Positions 53,060 to 62,694 of a stretch of DNA of 64,000 bases are shown piece after piece. A model generated the notes under the pieces. It saw nothing but the letters and a program-made list of their open reading frames with translations. It was not told the origin of the DNA and did no database searches. Source of the stretch: an uncultured Bacteroidales bacterium (GTDB taxonomy: Bacteria > Bacteroidota > Bacteroidia > Bacteroidales > P3); contig CALUHJ010000003.1 of NCBI GenBank assembly GCA_944320415.1, positions 152,456 through 216,455 on the forward strand, in the 5' to 3' direction. Each line of letters begins with the position of its first letter. Within the stretch, counting starts at the first letter, position 1. The position numbers were made by a program, and so were the translations under genes.

Positions 53060-54313
53060 ATGCTGTACTACTTATTTGATTGGTTAAACAACAGTTTGGA
53101 TGTACCAGGAACTGGTGTATTTCAGTACATCTCGTTCAGAGCTGCCGCTGCGGTGATAACATCATTACTTATTACAATAGTCTTCGGAAAGAGACTGATA
53201 AACTTTCTAAAAAAGAAACAGGTTGGAGAAACCGTACGGGATTTAGGACTGCAAGGTCAAAAGGAAAAAGAAGGAACTCCTACTATGGGAGGATTGATAA
53301 TTCTGGGAGCAATTCTCATTCCCACATTATTATTTGCAAAACTCGAGAACATATACATAATAATAATGTTGATAACCACCATCTGGCTCGGTGCATTGGG
53401 TTTTTTGGATGATTATATAAAAGTATTCAGAAAAAACAAGGCCGGATTGAGTGGCAAACTAAAAATCGTGGGACAAGTAATCTTGGGAATTGTTGTAGGA
53501 AGTATGATTTACTTCCATCCGGATATGACAATAAAGGAAAAACAGGAAATAGCACAATATTCACAAAGTCATAACCTGCAAAATACTTCCAATTACGAAA
53601 AGGCAAAACAAAAATTCATGGAAGAATCCTCACGTTCAACCAAGACTACCATCCCTTTCGTAAAAAACAATGAATTCGATTACAGTTGGCTCATAAAATG
53701 GACCGGTGACGATTACAAAAGCTACGCATGGATTGTATTCATTCCAATCGTAATTTTTTTCATTACCGCAATATCCAACGGAGCCAATCTTACCGATGGT
53801 ATTGATGGATTGGCAACAGGCACTTCGGCCATAATAGGATCCTGTCTCGCAATTCTTGCGTGGGTATCCGGCAATATCATTTTCGCAAACTATCTGGACA
53901 TAATGTATATACCAAACGTTGGAGAGCTGACCATATACATATCCGCCTTCGTTGGAGCAACTCTCGGTTTTCTCTGGTATAACACTTATCCCGCTCAGAT
54001 ATTTATGGGAGACACCGGTTCTTTGGCAATAGGCGGAATAATTGCTGTCTTTGCAATATTGATAAGGAAAGAACTCCTTATACCGATAATGTGCGGTATA
54101 TTCATTGCCGAAAATCTATCTGTGATTATGCAGGTTTCCTATTTCAAAATTACCAAAAGAAAATACGGCGAAGGCAAAAGACTGTTCCTCATGGCTCCGC
54201 TACATCACCATTATCAGAAAAAAGGCTATGCGGAACCTAAAATTGTACAAAGATTCATGATTGTTTGCATCATATTGGCTGTAACAACAATATTAACATT
54301 AAAACTAAGATAA
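53060..54313 (+). CDS. mraY: Phospho-MurNAc-pentapeptide transferase MraY
   Basis: 417 residues, about ten membrane helices. Catalytic aspartates in [14 protein letters not shown] and [12 protein letters not shown]; the Mg-binding [11 protein letters not shown]; and [13 protein letters not shown]. It makes lipid I on the inner membrane. The loop around residues 155-220 is long, as in other Bacteroidota. It is followed after three bases by the MurD remnant. Confidence 0.97.
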   Translation: MLYYLFDWLNNSLDVPGTGVFQYISFRAAAAVITSLLITIVFGKRLINFLKKKQVGETVRDLGLQGQKEKEGTPTMGGLIILGAILIPTLLFAKLENIYIIIMLITTIWLGALGFLDDYIKVFRKNKAGLSGKLKIVGQVILGIVVGSMIYFHPDMTIKEKQEIAQYSQSHNLQNTSNYEKAKQKFMEESSRSTKTTIPFVKNNEFDYSWLIKWTGDDYKSYAWIVFIPIVIFFITAISNGANLTDGIDGLATGTSAIIGSCLAILAWVSGNIIFANYLDIMYIPNVGELTIYISAFVGATLGFLWYNTYPAQIFMGDTGSLAIGGIIAVFAILIRKELLIPIMCGIFIAENLSVIMQVSYFKITKRKYGEGKRLFLMAPLHHHYQKKGYAEPKIVQRFMIVCIILAVTTILTLKLR

Positions 54314-54316
54314 CAA

Positions 54317-54853
54317 ATGACAATAGAAAGATTGGCTACACAAGGAAGAAAATACATACCAAAAACCCTATCCGAACGAAATTACGAAGACGTCTTCAAA
54401 AGCCGCAACACAACACTTAAAAACATGCTAGCAGACAAAAGCTGCTTCAAACACAAAAATGAAATAATAGCCACCATAAAAGGTGTAAACTATGTAGATG
54501 ATGCAAAAAGCATAACAAGTAACTCTACATGGTTTACTCTCGAAATGACATCCAATCCAATAATATGGATACTGGAGTTCAACGGAGACTACAAACAATT
54601 GTCAAACATGAGAAATATCGTCAAACAAAAGGTTCATACACTGATTATAATATCAAAACAAAGCGATGGTATTTCCAAACTATTCACAGGACTGACAAAC
54701 GTAATTCAGTCTGAAGACCTTGTCGCAGCCGTCAAAACGGCATATTATTTCGCTTCTTCTCCGGACTTCGTAATCTATTCTCCGGCAAGTGGCAATAAAG
54801 AGGAAATAGAAGCCAAAGGAAACAATTTCGCTCACTTAGTGCGTTCATTGTAA
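54317..54853 (+). CDS. Stand-alone MurD C-terminal domain (murD remnant)
   Basis: 178 residues where murD (about 450) is expected. From about residue 48 it follows the MurD C-terminal domain: IKGVNYVDDAKSITSNSTWF stands for the usual V-x-F-I-(N/D)-D-S-K-A-T-N block, EFNGDY for G-G-x-D-K-G-x-D-Y, AAVKTAYYFA for the helix, IYSPASGNKEEIEAKG for L-S-P-x-x-A-S-F-D, and the end FAHLVRSL is typical. The UDP- and ATP-binding domains are absent; only three bases separate it from mraY, so this is not a frameshift. Several ligase residues are changed, so it cannot be a complete MurD. It may be a vestige or have a structural role. The full murD must be elsewhere. Confidence 0.8.
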   Translation: MTIERLATQGRKYIPKTLSERNYEDVFKSRNTTLKNMLADKSCFKHKNEIIATIKGVNYVDDAKSITSNSTWFTLEMTSNPIIWILEFNGDYKQLSNMRNIVKQKVHTLIIISKQSDGISKLFTGLTNVIQSEDLVAAVKTAYYFASSPDFVIYSPASGNKEEIEAKGNNFAHLVRSL

Positions 54854-54857
54854 AGAT

Positions 54858-56132
54858 ATGTCAAACAACAAAATCAATCTTAGGATAAAAGGGGACAAAG
54901 TGATATGGATAGTTTACCTGCTGTTCATGCTCATTTCTCTTGTATTGGTTTTCAGCAGTATGGGAAAAACCGTATATGAAAACCGGGGAGGAAACATATT
55001 CGGCATGTTCATAAAGCATTTTTTTCTATTGACTGCAGGTTTTCTGGCAACATATATTTCCCATCTGATAAACTATAAATATTACTCCAAATATTCCAAC
55101 ATTATGTACGGCGGTTCGGTTTTGTTGTTGGCCATAACGCTTTTCATCGGAGAAATCTTCGGAAAAGCGGCAAGCAGATGGATTGTACTGCCTTTTATAG
55201 GTCAGTTCCAACCATCTGAAATAGTAAAGTATTTATTGATTATATATGTTGCAAACCGCTTGTCAACACTCAAGGAAGGAATAAAGGACAGAAAAAACTT
55301 TTTAATACTGACTGGTCAGATAGCATTCGTGGCAATATTGATTTTTCCTGAAAACTTTTCCACAGCTTTCCTCCTGTTCTGTTGTTGTTTTGTTATGCTG
55401 TTCATTGCCGGTGCAAAAATAAAACACATGTTGTCTGTCATAGGTTTGGGAGCTGCAGTTTTGTTTGCAGTCTTCATCGTGCACGAAATAAATCCTGAAA
55501 TCATAGAACGAAGTGGCACATGGGTAAACAGAATAGACAGTTTCATTAACAATGACAAAACTGAATACAATCAGCCAAACATAGCAACCATGGCTATAGC
55601 TACTGGAGGAATCTTAGGTAAAGGCATAGGCAATACCGAACAAGGCAGATTCCTCAGCGAATCTCACAACGACTTCATATTTGCTATAATTCTGGAAGAA
55701 GGCGGTTTACTTTTGGGAGTGGCAATTATCATTCTGTACATAATCCTTTTCTATCGGGCAATTAAAATAAGTCGTAACGCATTAGGTTTGTTCGGTTCTT
55801 ATCTGGCAATAGGCATAGGGTTGATAATCATTCTTCAGGCCATGATAAACATAATGGTTGCAACTACCCTTATTCCGGTTACGGGACAAACGCTTCCGTT
55901 CATAAGTTATGGCGGAACATCCCTCTTGTTTAGCAGTGTAGGTCTTGGCCTTTTACTTAGTATAGATGCAAGATCAAATAAGAGCAAAATAGAACTTGAA
56001 AAGAAAATTATAGATTCAGAAAAGAAAATTATAGATTCAGAAAAGAAAATTACGGATTCAGAAAAGAACGAGACCGTAACAGAATCAGATAAAGAGGATA
56101 TAAACACAAACAGAAATGAAAGCAATAATTAG
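54858..56132 (+). CDS. ftsW: Lipid II polymerase FtsW
   Basis: 424 residues, about ten membrane helices of the SEDS family. Marks: FGKAASRWIVLPFIGQFQPSEI, PENFSTAFLLF, the NDFIFAIILEEGG loop, and PFISYGGTSLLFSSVGLGLLLS split across the last helices. The cytoplasmic tail (about 375-424) holds three tandem copies of E-K-K-I-I-D-S. It polymerises septal glycan with FtsI. It overlaps murG by 17 bases. Confidence 0.96.
   Translation: MSNNKINLRIKGDKVIWIVYLLFMLISLVLVFSSMGKTVYENRGGNIFGMFIKHFFLLTAGFLATYISHLINYKYYSKYSNIMYGGSVLLLAITLFIGEIFGKAASRWIVLPFIGQFQPSEIVKYLLIIYVANRLSTLKEGIKDRKNFLILTGQIAFVAILIFPENFSTAFLLFCCCFVMLFIAGAKIKHMLSVIGLGAAVLFAVFIVHEINPEIIERSGTWVNRIDSFINNDKTEYNQPNIATMAIATGGILGKGIGNTEQGRFLSESHNDFIFAIILEEGGLLLGVAIIILYIILFYRAIKISRNALGLFGSYLAIGIGLIIILQAMINIMVATTLIPVTGQTLPFISYGGTSLLFSSVGLGLLLSIDARSNKSKIELEKKIIDSEKKIIDSEKKITDSEKNETVTESDKEDINTNRNESNN
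55998..56067 (+). repeat. 21-bp tandem repeat in the ftsW tail
   Basis: Three full copies (55998-56018, 56019-56039, 56040-56060, the third with two changes) plus a partial fourth. Each unit encodes E-K-K-I-(I/T)-D-S, so copy changes stay in frame. Confidence 0.9.
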
Positions 56133-57222
56133 CGGAGGAGGAACGGGAGGACATATCTTTCCCGCAATATCCATTGCAAACTGTTTAAAGAAAAAATACC
56201 CTAAGGCAGAGATATTGTTCGTAGGTGCCAAGGGACGCATGGAAATGGAAAAGGTACCTCAAGCCGGATATGAAATCATCGGCCTTCCCGTTGCCGGTTT
56301 TCAACGTAAAAAGCTGTGGAAAAATTTTTCCTTTCCGTTCAAACTGATTTGTTCAATGGTAAAGGCAGGAAAAATAATAAGAGAGTTCAAGCCAGATGTC
56401 GTAATAGGTGTAGGAGGTTATGCTTCAGGTCCCACACTCAAGGCTGCGGTCTCCAAAGGCATTCCTACATTGATTCAGGAGCAGAACTCTTTTCCGGGTG
56501 TTACAAACAAGATGCTGGCTTCAGGAGTAAACAGGATATGCGTTGCCTATGACAACATGAGCAGATGGTTTCCTGAAAACAAAATAGTTTTTACGGGTAA
56601 CCCGATACGTCAAAACATTTCAAGATTGGATTCATGTTCCGAACAGGAAAAAGAGAAAGGTCTTTCCACTTTCGGAATACATGCCGACAAATGCACTGTT
56701 CTGGTCGTAGGAGGAAGCCTTGGGGCCTTGACAATCAACGAAAGCATAATACAAAATCTGAATTATTTCATTCAGAACGACATTCAGCTTATATGGCAAA
56801 CCGGAAAAAGCTTTCACCAACGCGCAAAGATAGAAACGGAACGTCTGGATACTCCTTTGATAAAGGTTTATGATTTCATATATGAAATGGAACAGGCCTA
56901 TTCACTGGCGGACATAATAATTTCACGGGCGGGAGCCATAGCCATTTCCGAACTTTGTATTGTAGGAAAACCATGCATTCTTATTCCTTCTCCAAACGTT
57001 GCAGAGGATCATCAGACCAAGAATGCCAATTCCCTTGTAGAAAAACATGCAGCTTTGATGGTTAGGGATATTGATTCGAGAGAGCATCTGATAGAACGGT
57101 TAGATACCCTTGTAAAGAATGTTGGGTTAAGAGAAGAACTGTCTAAAAACATAAAAGCATTGGGAATAAGAAATGCCGATGAAAGAATTGTTGAAGAAAT
57201 AGAAAAAATAATAAGAAAATAA
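56116..57222 (+). CDS. murG: UDP-GlcNAc:lipid I transferase MurG
   Basis: 368 residues. N-terminal GGGTGGHIFPAISIA (the MurG glycine loop), GVGGYASGPTLKAA, QEQNSFPGVTNK, VVGGSLGALTINESI and the C-terminal SRAGAIAISEL with PSPNVAEDHQTKNA. It makes lipid II at the inner membrane. It abuts murC with no gap. Confidence 0.97.
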   Translation: MKAIISGGGTGGHIFPAISIANCLKKKYPKAEILFVGAKGRMEMEKVPQAGYEIIGLPVAGFQRKKLWKNFSFPFKLICSMVKAGKIIREFKPDVVIGVGGYASGPTLKAAVSKGIPTLIQEQNSFPGVTNKMLASGVNRICVAYDNMSRWFPENKIVFTGNPIRQNISRLDSCSEQEKEKGLSTFGIHADKCTVLVVGGSLGALTINESIIQNLNYFIQNDIQLIWQTGKSFHQRAKIETERLDTPLIKVYDFIYEMEQAYSLADIIISRAGAIAISELCIVGKPCILIPSPNVAEDHQTKNANSLVEKHAALMVRDIDSREHLIERLDTLVKNVGLREELSKNIKALGIRNADERIVEEIEKIIRK

Positions 57223-58575
57223 ATGCAGGGAAAGGTATTTTATTTCATAGGCATAGGAGGCATAGGCATGAGTGCGATTGCCCGTTACCTTAAACAGACT
57301 GGGAATATTGTTTCCGGTTACGACAGGGTGTGTACAGAACTTACAAGACAAATGGAACTGGAGGGAATATCAATTACCTATCAGGGAACGACGGATCATA
57401 TTCCTCACAATGTTGATATGGCAATTTACACTCCGGCCATAGGAACGGACAACAAGATTCTGCATTACGTTCTGGAACACAATATTCCGTGTGTGAAGCG
57501 TTCAGTAATATTGGGACAGATAGTAAACGGAAAAAAAGTCATAGCCGTTTCAGGTTCTCACGGGAAAACGACAACATGTGGCATGATTGCACATCTGTTA
57601 CACAAAAGCAATATAGGTGCAAGTGCCTTTTTAGGAGGTATTTCCAACAATTTTTCAAGCAATGTCCTGATTGATGACAAATCTGATTTTGTTGTAGTTG
57701 AGGCAGATGAATACGACCGTTCGTTTTTGCAGTTGAAACCATATATAAGTGCCGTTACCTCTATAGCTGCAGACCATCTGGACATTTATAAAAATCTGGA
57801 CAATCTAAAGGAGGCCTTCTCCCAGTTCGTCAATCTCACAAAAACGGATGGAAAAACATTCCTGAAACGTGGTTTGGAAATTACAACTAATAACAATACG
57901 TCCATCATGACATATTCCCTTTCCGATTTGGAGAGTGACTATTATGCATGGAACATAAGGACCAGCAGGGGAGCTTTATTCTTCGATTACCATACTCCGG
58001 AAAAAGTATATTATGATATGCAGATGAATTATCCGGGTATTCACAACATTGAAAATGCCGTTCTTGCAATGGGAATAGCTTTCTCTCTCGGTGCAAACGA
58101 ATATGAGATACGTGCCGGATTGCAAAGTTTCGCGGGGATGAAAAGACGTTTTGAGTTGAAATACAAAAGTGAAAAATGCATATACTATGATGATTATGCA
58201 CATCATCCAGAAGAAATAAAAACTACCATAAGTTCCTTGAAGCAACTATATCCTCAAAAAAGAATATGTGGAATATTTCAACCACATCTATATAGCAGGA
58301 CAAAGGATTTTGCAGATGAATTCGCAAATGCATTGGAATTGTTGGATGATATAATTCTTCTTCCTATATATCCCGCAAGAGAAGAGCCGATAAAAGGCAT
58401 AAGTTCAAAAACAATAATGCACAAAATAAACAAGATGGATAAGTACCATGTGGAAAAAGACCAACTGCTTCCTCTTCTTAGCGCGTTGCAACCAGAACTT
58501 CTAGTAACAATGGGAGCGGGAGACATAGACCTAATGGTTGAACCTATTATAAAAACACTAAAAGAAAATGAATAA
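57223..58575 (+). CDS. murC: UDP-MurNAc:L-alanine ligase MurC
   Basis: 450 residues with all three Mur ligase domains: FIGIGGIGMSAIARYL, ATP loop VSGSHGKTTTCGMI, VEADEYDRSFLQL, YDDYAHHPEEIKTTI and IFQPHLYSRTKDF. It adds L-Ala to UDP-MurNAc. It overlaps ftsQ by eight bases. Confidence 0.97.
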   Translation: MQGKVFYFIGIGGIGMSAIARYLKQTGNIVSGYDRVCTELTRQMELEGISITYQGTTDHIPHNVDMAIYTPAIGTDNKILHYVLEHNIPCVKRSVILGQIVNGKKVIAVSGSHGKTTTCGMIAHLLHKSNIGASAFLGGISNNFSSNVLIDDKSDFVVVEADEYDRSFLQLKPYISAVTSIAADHLDIYKNLDNLKEAFSQFVNLTKTDGKTFLKRGLEITTNNNTSIMTYSLSDLESDYYAWNIRTSRGALFFDYHTPEKVYYDMQMNYPGIHNIENAVLAMGIAFSLGANEYEIRAGLQSFAGMKRRFELKYKSEKCIYYDDYAHHPEEIKTTISSLKQLYPQKRICGIFQPHLYSRTKDFADEFANALELLDDIILLPIYPAREEPIKGISSKTIMHKINKMDKYHVEKDQLLPLLSALQPELLVTMGAGDIDLMVEPIIKTLKENE

Positions 58576-59329
58576 AAAGGTAATAAGGTTTCTTGCAGTC
58601 GTCATAGGTGTAATTGTGATAATAACAGCAGCAAACATCACGATGAGAAACCTTGTTGTCTCAAAAGTAATCATTGAAGTAAATTACAGAAGCAGCGATC
58701 ATATAATAGACAGGAAAGACATAAAACATTTAATCTTATCCCGATTCGGAAACATAGACAAGAAAAAACGTAAAGAAATTGATGTGGAAGAGATTGAGAA
58801 ATATCTTGGTACTCAAAACATGATTGAAAGTGCCAACGTTTTTCTTACTCTTACCGGAAAATTGTATATCAAAATAGAACAAAACATTCCACTGTTAAGA
58901 ATATATTGCAGAGACGGCAAAGAATTTTACATAGATCACAATGCGGAAATATGTAACACCGTCAATGGACGTGCGGCAAACGTATTAATTGCCAGTGGAG
59001 ACATTAATGAAAAACTCGAATTGGGTCAGATAATAGATTCAATAAAGGAACCTATAACTCACAACGTATACAAAATAGCAAAAAATATTGTTTCCAGAGA
59101 TATTCTTGCCAATCAGATCGACCAGATATATTACAGCAAAAAAAATGGGTTTGAGCTATTGCCCAAGGTCGGGGATTACGTAATATCTTTAGGAGGGACA
59201 AATGACTTGGACAAAAAACTCAACAAACTCGTATATCTGTATAAAGAAGGATTTACAAAATATGGTTGGGATGAATACAGTTACATAAATCTGCAATTCA
59301 AGAATCAGGCAATTTGTACAAAGAAATAA
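58568..59329 (+). CDS. ftsQ: Cell division protein FtsQ
   Basis: 253 residues: one N-terminal membrane helix (FLAVVIGVIVIITAANI), then a periplasmic region with a reduced POTRA-like start (VIIEVNYRSSDHIIDRKDI) and the FtsQ domain (NIPLLRIYCRDGKEFYIDHN, DLDKKLNKLVYLYKEG). Assigned from topology and position between murC and ftsA. It is a scaffold for FtsL/FtsB at the septum. Confidence 0.88.
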   Translation: MNKKVIRFLAVVIGVIVIITAANITMRNLVVSKVIIEVNYRSSDHIIDRKDIKHLILSRFGNIDKKKRKEIDVEEIEKYLGTQNMIESANVFLTLTGKLYIKIEQNIPLLRIYCRDGKEFYIDHNAEICNTVNGRAANVLIASGDINEKLELGQIIDSIKEPITHNVYKIAKNIVSRDILANQIDQIYYSKKNGFELLPKVGDYVISLGGTNDLDKKLNKLVYLYKEGFTKYGWDEYSYINLQFKNQAICTKK

Positions 59330-59345
59330 TCAAAACATTAAGAAT

Positions 59346-60647
59346 ATGAAAAATATAGTAGTTGGAATTGATGTCGGAACAACGAAGATAGCCGCTTTCA
59401 TCGGACAGAAATCCGACAATGGAGACATAGAGATAATAGGAATGGGAAAAACAGCTTCTATAGGAGTTGAACAGGGAGTAGTCAAAAACATAGAAAGTAC
59501 GGCCAATTCGATAAAAATGGCTGTTGAACAAGCGGAACAAACAGCCAACATGAAAGTGGACGAAGTGTTTGTTGGCATAGCCGGACATCATATCAAAAGC
59601 CAGCAGCACAGAGGTAATATAATGATTCAGGAAGAAGGACACATAATAACAAAGGAAGATGTCAAGAAACTGGAACAGGACCAATACAATCTGCTCATGT
59701 CTCCTGGAGAAAGAATAATACATGTCATAGCCCAGAGTTACAGTGTTGACGGTGATACAAGTACCATTGATCCTGTCGGCAGAGTAGGCAAATGTCTTGA
59801 AGGCAATTTCAATTTAATAACCGGTAATGTAACAAACATACAGAATATCTATCGAAGTGTCGAATTGGCAGGTTACAAGGTAAAAAATCTTATATTGGAA
59901 CCAATAGCCTCGGCTGAAGCCGTTGTCGACGAACAGGAAAAAGACGCTGGAGTCTGCTTGGTAGATATAGGCGGAGGAACGACCGACATAGCCATATTTC
60001 ACGAAGGCATAATAAGACATACTGCGGTGATACCTCTTGCGGGAAACGTAATAACGGAAGACATAAAAAACGGTTGTTCCATAATAAAAACACAAGCAGA
60101 AGCATTGAAAATAAATTTCGGAAGCTGTTTGGAAACGGAGAATTCCCAAAATGAAATAATATCTATCCCAGGATTCAGAGGCAAACCAGCAAGGGAAATA
60201 TCGGTTCAAACCCTGACAAAAATAATAAAGTTCCGTGTCGAAATGATACTGGAACAAGTCGCTTACGAAATACATAACACTGATTTTGGGAAAAAACTGA
60301 TAGCCGGAATAGTACTTACAGGAGGAGGTGCAAGTATAAGAAACATAGTTAGTCTTACTGAATTTCTAACCGGTTTGGATGCAAGAATAGGTACACCTCA
60401 CGAACATTTGAAAGGAACAATAACAGATGAAATGAAAAATCCTATGCATGCCACCGGTATAGGTTTGATTCTTAAAGGATTTCAATACATGGATGAAGAA
60501 GATAATCCCGAAGAAGAAAAGGAGGAAGAGCCTAAGATTGAAAATCTTGAAAAAGAAGAGCCGGAAAAACAAGAGGAAAAAAAGAACAGTCTTGCAAAAC
60601 GCATAAACGATTTTTTGAACAAAATAATAAGTGACAGCAACTATTAA
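59346..60647 (+). CDS. ftsA: Cell division protein FtsA
   Basis: 433 residues, actin-like: phosphate 1 VVGIDVGTTKIAAFIG, the 1C domain (about 80-165), phosphate 2 VCLVDIGGGTTDIAIF and the adenosine motif GIVLTGGGASIRNI. A long Glu/Lys-rich tail (about 380-420) ends in an amphipathic helix (SLAKRINDFLNKIIS) that should bind the membrane. It tethers FtsZ to the membrane. 98 bases separate it from ftsZ. Confidence 0.97.
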   Translation: MKNIVVGIDVGTTKIAAFIGQKSDNGDIEIIGMGKTASIGVEQGVVKNIESTANSIKMAVEQAEQTANMKVDEVFVGIAGHHIKSQQHRGNIMIQEEGHIITKEDVKKLEQDQYNLLMSPGERIIHVIAQSYSVDGDTSTIDPVGRVGKCLEGNFNLITGNVTNIQNIYRSVELAGYKVKNLILEPIASAEAVVDEQEKDAGVCLVDIGGGTTDIAIFHEGIIRHTAVIPLAGNVITEDIKNGCSIIKTQAEALKINFGSCLETENSQNEIISIPGFRGKPAREISVQTLTKIIKFRVEMILEQVAYEIHNTDFGKKLIAGIVLTGGGASIRNIVSLTEFLTGLDARIGTPHEHLKGTITDEMKNPMHATGIGLILKGFQYMDEEDNPEEEKEEEPKIENLEKEEPEKQEEKKNSLAKRINDFLNKIISDSNY

Positions 60648-60698
60648 CAACTGTTTGTTGACAATTACCCCAAAAAGACTCTGGGTGAGAAACAATAA

Positions 60699-60713
60699 TG
60701 TAGTAATTTTACA
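60699..60713 (+). promoter_or_regulatory. ftsZ promoter element, identical 15-mer at mraZ
   Basis: TGTAGTAATTTTACA, 32 bases before the ftsZ ATG at 60746, inside the only sizeable gap of the cluster. TCTGGG stands 13 bases upstream. An internal promoter for ftsZ would let it exceed the upstream genes. Confidence 0.55.
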
Positions 60714-60745
60714 CCTTGGTAGAGTGTAGCAAAATAATAAAGATT

Positions 60746-62245
60746 ATGGATGAACAAATACGTGAAGAAAGCATATTAAATTGTGGTGAAATACTGAATA
60801 TTGACACCGAACATACGAAACCTTCTTCTTACATAAAGGTTCTTGGTGTTGGAGGAGCTGGAACCAACGCTGTAAACCATATGTACGACAAAGGCATCAA
60901 GGGTGTTGATTTGTACGTATGCAATACGGATGCGCAGTCTTTGGCCCAAAGTCCCGTTCCAAACAAAATAAGTATTGGCAAACTTGGAGCAGGTAACAAT
61001 CCCAGCGTAGCGGAAAAGGCCGCAATAGAAAATGCCGAAAAGATAAACGAAGTATTCGGAGATGTCACCAAAATGCTGTTCATCACTGCCGGAATGGGTG
61101 GAGGAACTGGAACCGGAGCCTCTCCTGTTATCGCAAAACTAGCTAAAGAAGTCAAGCGCGAAGACAACGAATCCATTCTTGTGGTTGCCGTTGTTACTCT
61201 TCCTTTCAGTTTTGAAGGGAAGAAAAGAAGAGACGCTGCTTCCAATGGTATAGAAAAACTGAAAGAATACGTAGATGCCATAATCGTAATAAATACAGAC
61301 AAACTGAGAGAATACAAAAATCTTGGTTTAAGTCAGGCCTTCCTGCTTGCAGACGATATACTTTTCACAGCCGTAAAGGGTATTTCGGAAGTCATTACCT
61401 CGGCCGGTTATGTACAATTGGACTTCAGAGACGTTCAGGACGTGATGAAAAATTCAGGGGTGGCATTGATGGGTAAAGGTGTGGCCTCAGGTGAAAACAG
61501 AGCTCTTGATGCAATCAAAGCTGCAACAACCTCAGACTTGTTGAACGACAGTGACATAAGAAATACCAAGAAGATTCTGTTGAATTTCTCATGTTCAAAA
61601 TCACTGGAACATGAAATCAACATGGACGAAGTAAGTACAATAACCGACTATCTTGAGGAGATAACCAATTCTGAGGTTGACTATATATGGGGCATAACAT
61701 ACGATGAATCATTGGGTGAAAGTTTGTCCATAACATTGGTTGCTACAGGTTTTGTCCAAAATGAAATATATGCTCCGAGCATGAAAACAGGGAGTATTGA
61801 AGCACCCAAAATAATAAAGACAGAACAGCCAGTGAATTTGGAACCTGTTATACAACAACCGGTGATGAATGCAACTGCAGAAATAAAGAAAATAGAAGTG
61901 GGTACGGATGGACAACCGATTTCAAAAAAAGAAAATACAGGTTCTCCCGTCACAACTTCGGTTCTTTCATCCGAACAACCGGTCATAAATACAAACCATA
62001 CTCATACTCCAAGTATTGACGACAGTTTCAAAGACAGAATCGAAAAAATAAGCAGAATAAGGGAAATAATGAATCAACCCGGCGGTGTTGAGGCAATAAT
62101 AAACATGAAACCAAACGAGAACAATAATTTCGGAAACGGTTTTTCATATTCTTCCAACACTTTCAAGTCAAACTACGAACTGAAACAAAACGGAGACATT
62201 GTAGTTCAGTCCGACAACAGATTTCTTGACGCGGAAGCAGACTAA
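60746..62245 (+). CDS. ftsZ: Cell division protein FtsZ
   Basis: 499 residues from [10 protein letters not shown]; a TTG at 60716 is rejected. GTP signature GGGTGTG at 118-124; T7 loop Y-V-Q-L-D-F-R-D-V (D226, D229), where the usual Asn of N-x-D-x-x-D is Gln224. The core ends near residue 340, then comes a long disordered linker (about 340-485) and a C-terminal peptide ([10 protein letters not shown]) that should bind FtsA. It forms the division ring. A separate C-terminal-domain paralogue lies at 42604. It is followed by dut after ten bases. Confidence 0.97.
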   Translation: MDEQIREESILNCGEILNIDTEHTKPSSYIKVLGVGGAGTNAVNHMYDKGIKGVDLYVCNTDAQSLAQSPVPNKISIGKLGAGNNPSVAEKAAIENAEKINEVFGDVTKMLFITAGMGGGTGTGASPVIAKLAKEVKREDNESILVVAVVTLPFSFEGKKRRDAASNGIEKLKEYVDAIIVINTDKLREYKNLGLSQAFLLADDILFTAVKGISEVITSAGYVQLDFRDVQDVMKNSGVALMGKGVASGENRALDAIKAATTSDLLNDSDIRNTKKILLNFSCSKSLEHEINMDEVSTITDYLEEITNSEVDYIWGITYDESLGESLSITLVATGFVQNEIYAPSMKTGSIEAPKIIKTEQPVNLEPVIQQPVMNATAEIKKIEVGTDGQPISKKENTGSPVTTSVLSSEQPVINTNHTHTPSIDDSFKDRIEKISRIREIMNQPGGVEAIINMKPNENNNFGNGFSYSSNTFKSNYELKQNGDIVVQSDNRFLDAEAD

Positions 62246-62255
62246 AGAACCACAA

Positions 62256-62687
62256 ATGAAAGTAAAGATAATCAACAGATCCAAGCATCCCATGCCCGCC
62301 TACCAAACTACACTTTCTGCGGGCATGGATTTACAAGCCAACATAGAAACATCCATAACATTAAAGCCTTTGGAAAGAGTTCTCGTTCCAACAGGCTTGT
62401 ATATTTCCCTTCCAAAAGGTTCTGAAGCTCAGATAAGACCCCGTTCGGGTATGGCCTTGAAACAGGGTGTAACCGTATTGAACTCTCCTGGTACGATAGA
62501 TGCCGATTACAGAGGAGAGATAAAAGTCCTGCTTATAAATCTGTCCGACAAAGAGGTCGAAATAAAAGACGGTGAACGTATCGCCCAAATGGTCGTAACC
62601 AGACACGAAACGATAGAATGGGACGAGGTGGAAATTTTGGATGAAACCGAAAGAGGACAAGGCGGTTTCGGTCACACAGGAAAATAA
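62256..62687 (+). CDS. dut: dUTP diphosphatase
   Basis: 143 residues from [16 protein letters not shown]. The trimeric dUTPase motifs are in order: [39 protein letters not shown] and C-terminal [11 protein letters not shown]. It removes dUTP and supplies dUMP. The upstream start at 62226 lies within ftsZ. Its place after ftsZ is unusual for the cluster. prfB begins seven bases later. Confidence 0.97.
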   Translation: MKVKIINRSKHPMPAYQTTLSAGMDLQANIETSITLKPLERVLVPTGLYISLPKGSEAQIRPRSGMALKQGVTVLNSPGTIDADYRGEIKVLLINLSDKEVEIKDGERIAQMVVTRHETIEWDEVEILDETERGQGGFGHTGK

Positions 62688-62694
62688 AAGACAA

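Noticed and set aside
54317..54853. MurD shortened by a frameshift, with the N-terminal part in another frame
   Set aside because: Only three bases lie between mraY and this gene, so no N-terminal remnant can be hidden there.
55998..56067. CRISPR array in ftsW
   Set aside because: Contiguous in-frame coding repeats without spacers.
60716..60745. Longer FtsZ start at a TTG (60716)
   Set aside because: It would put the start at the promoter element; the ATG at 60746 gives a normal N-terminus.
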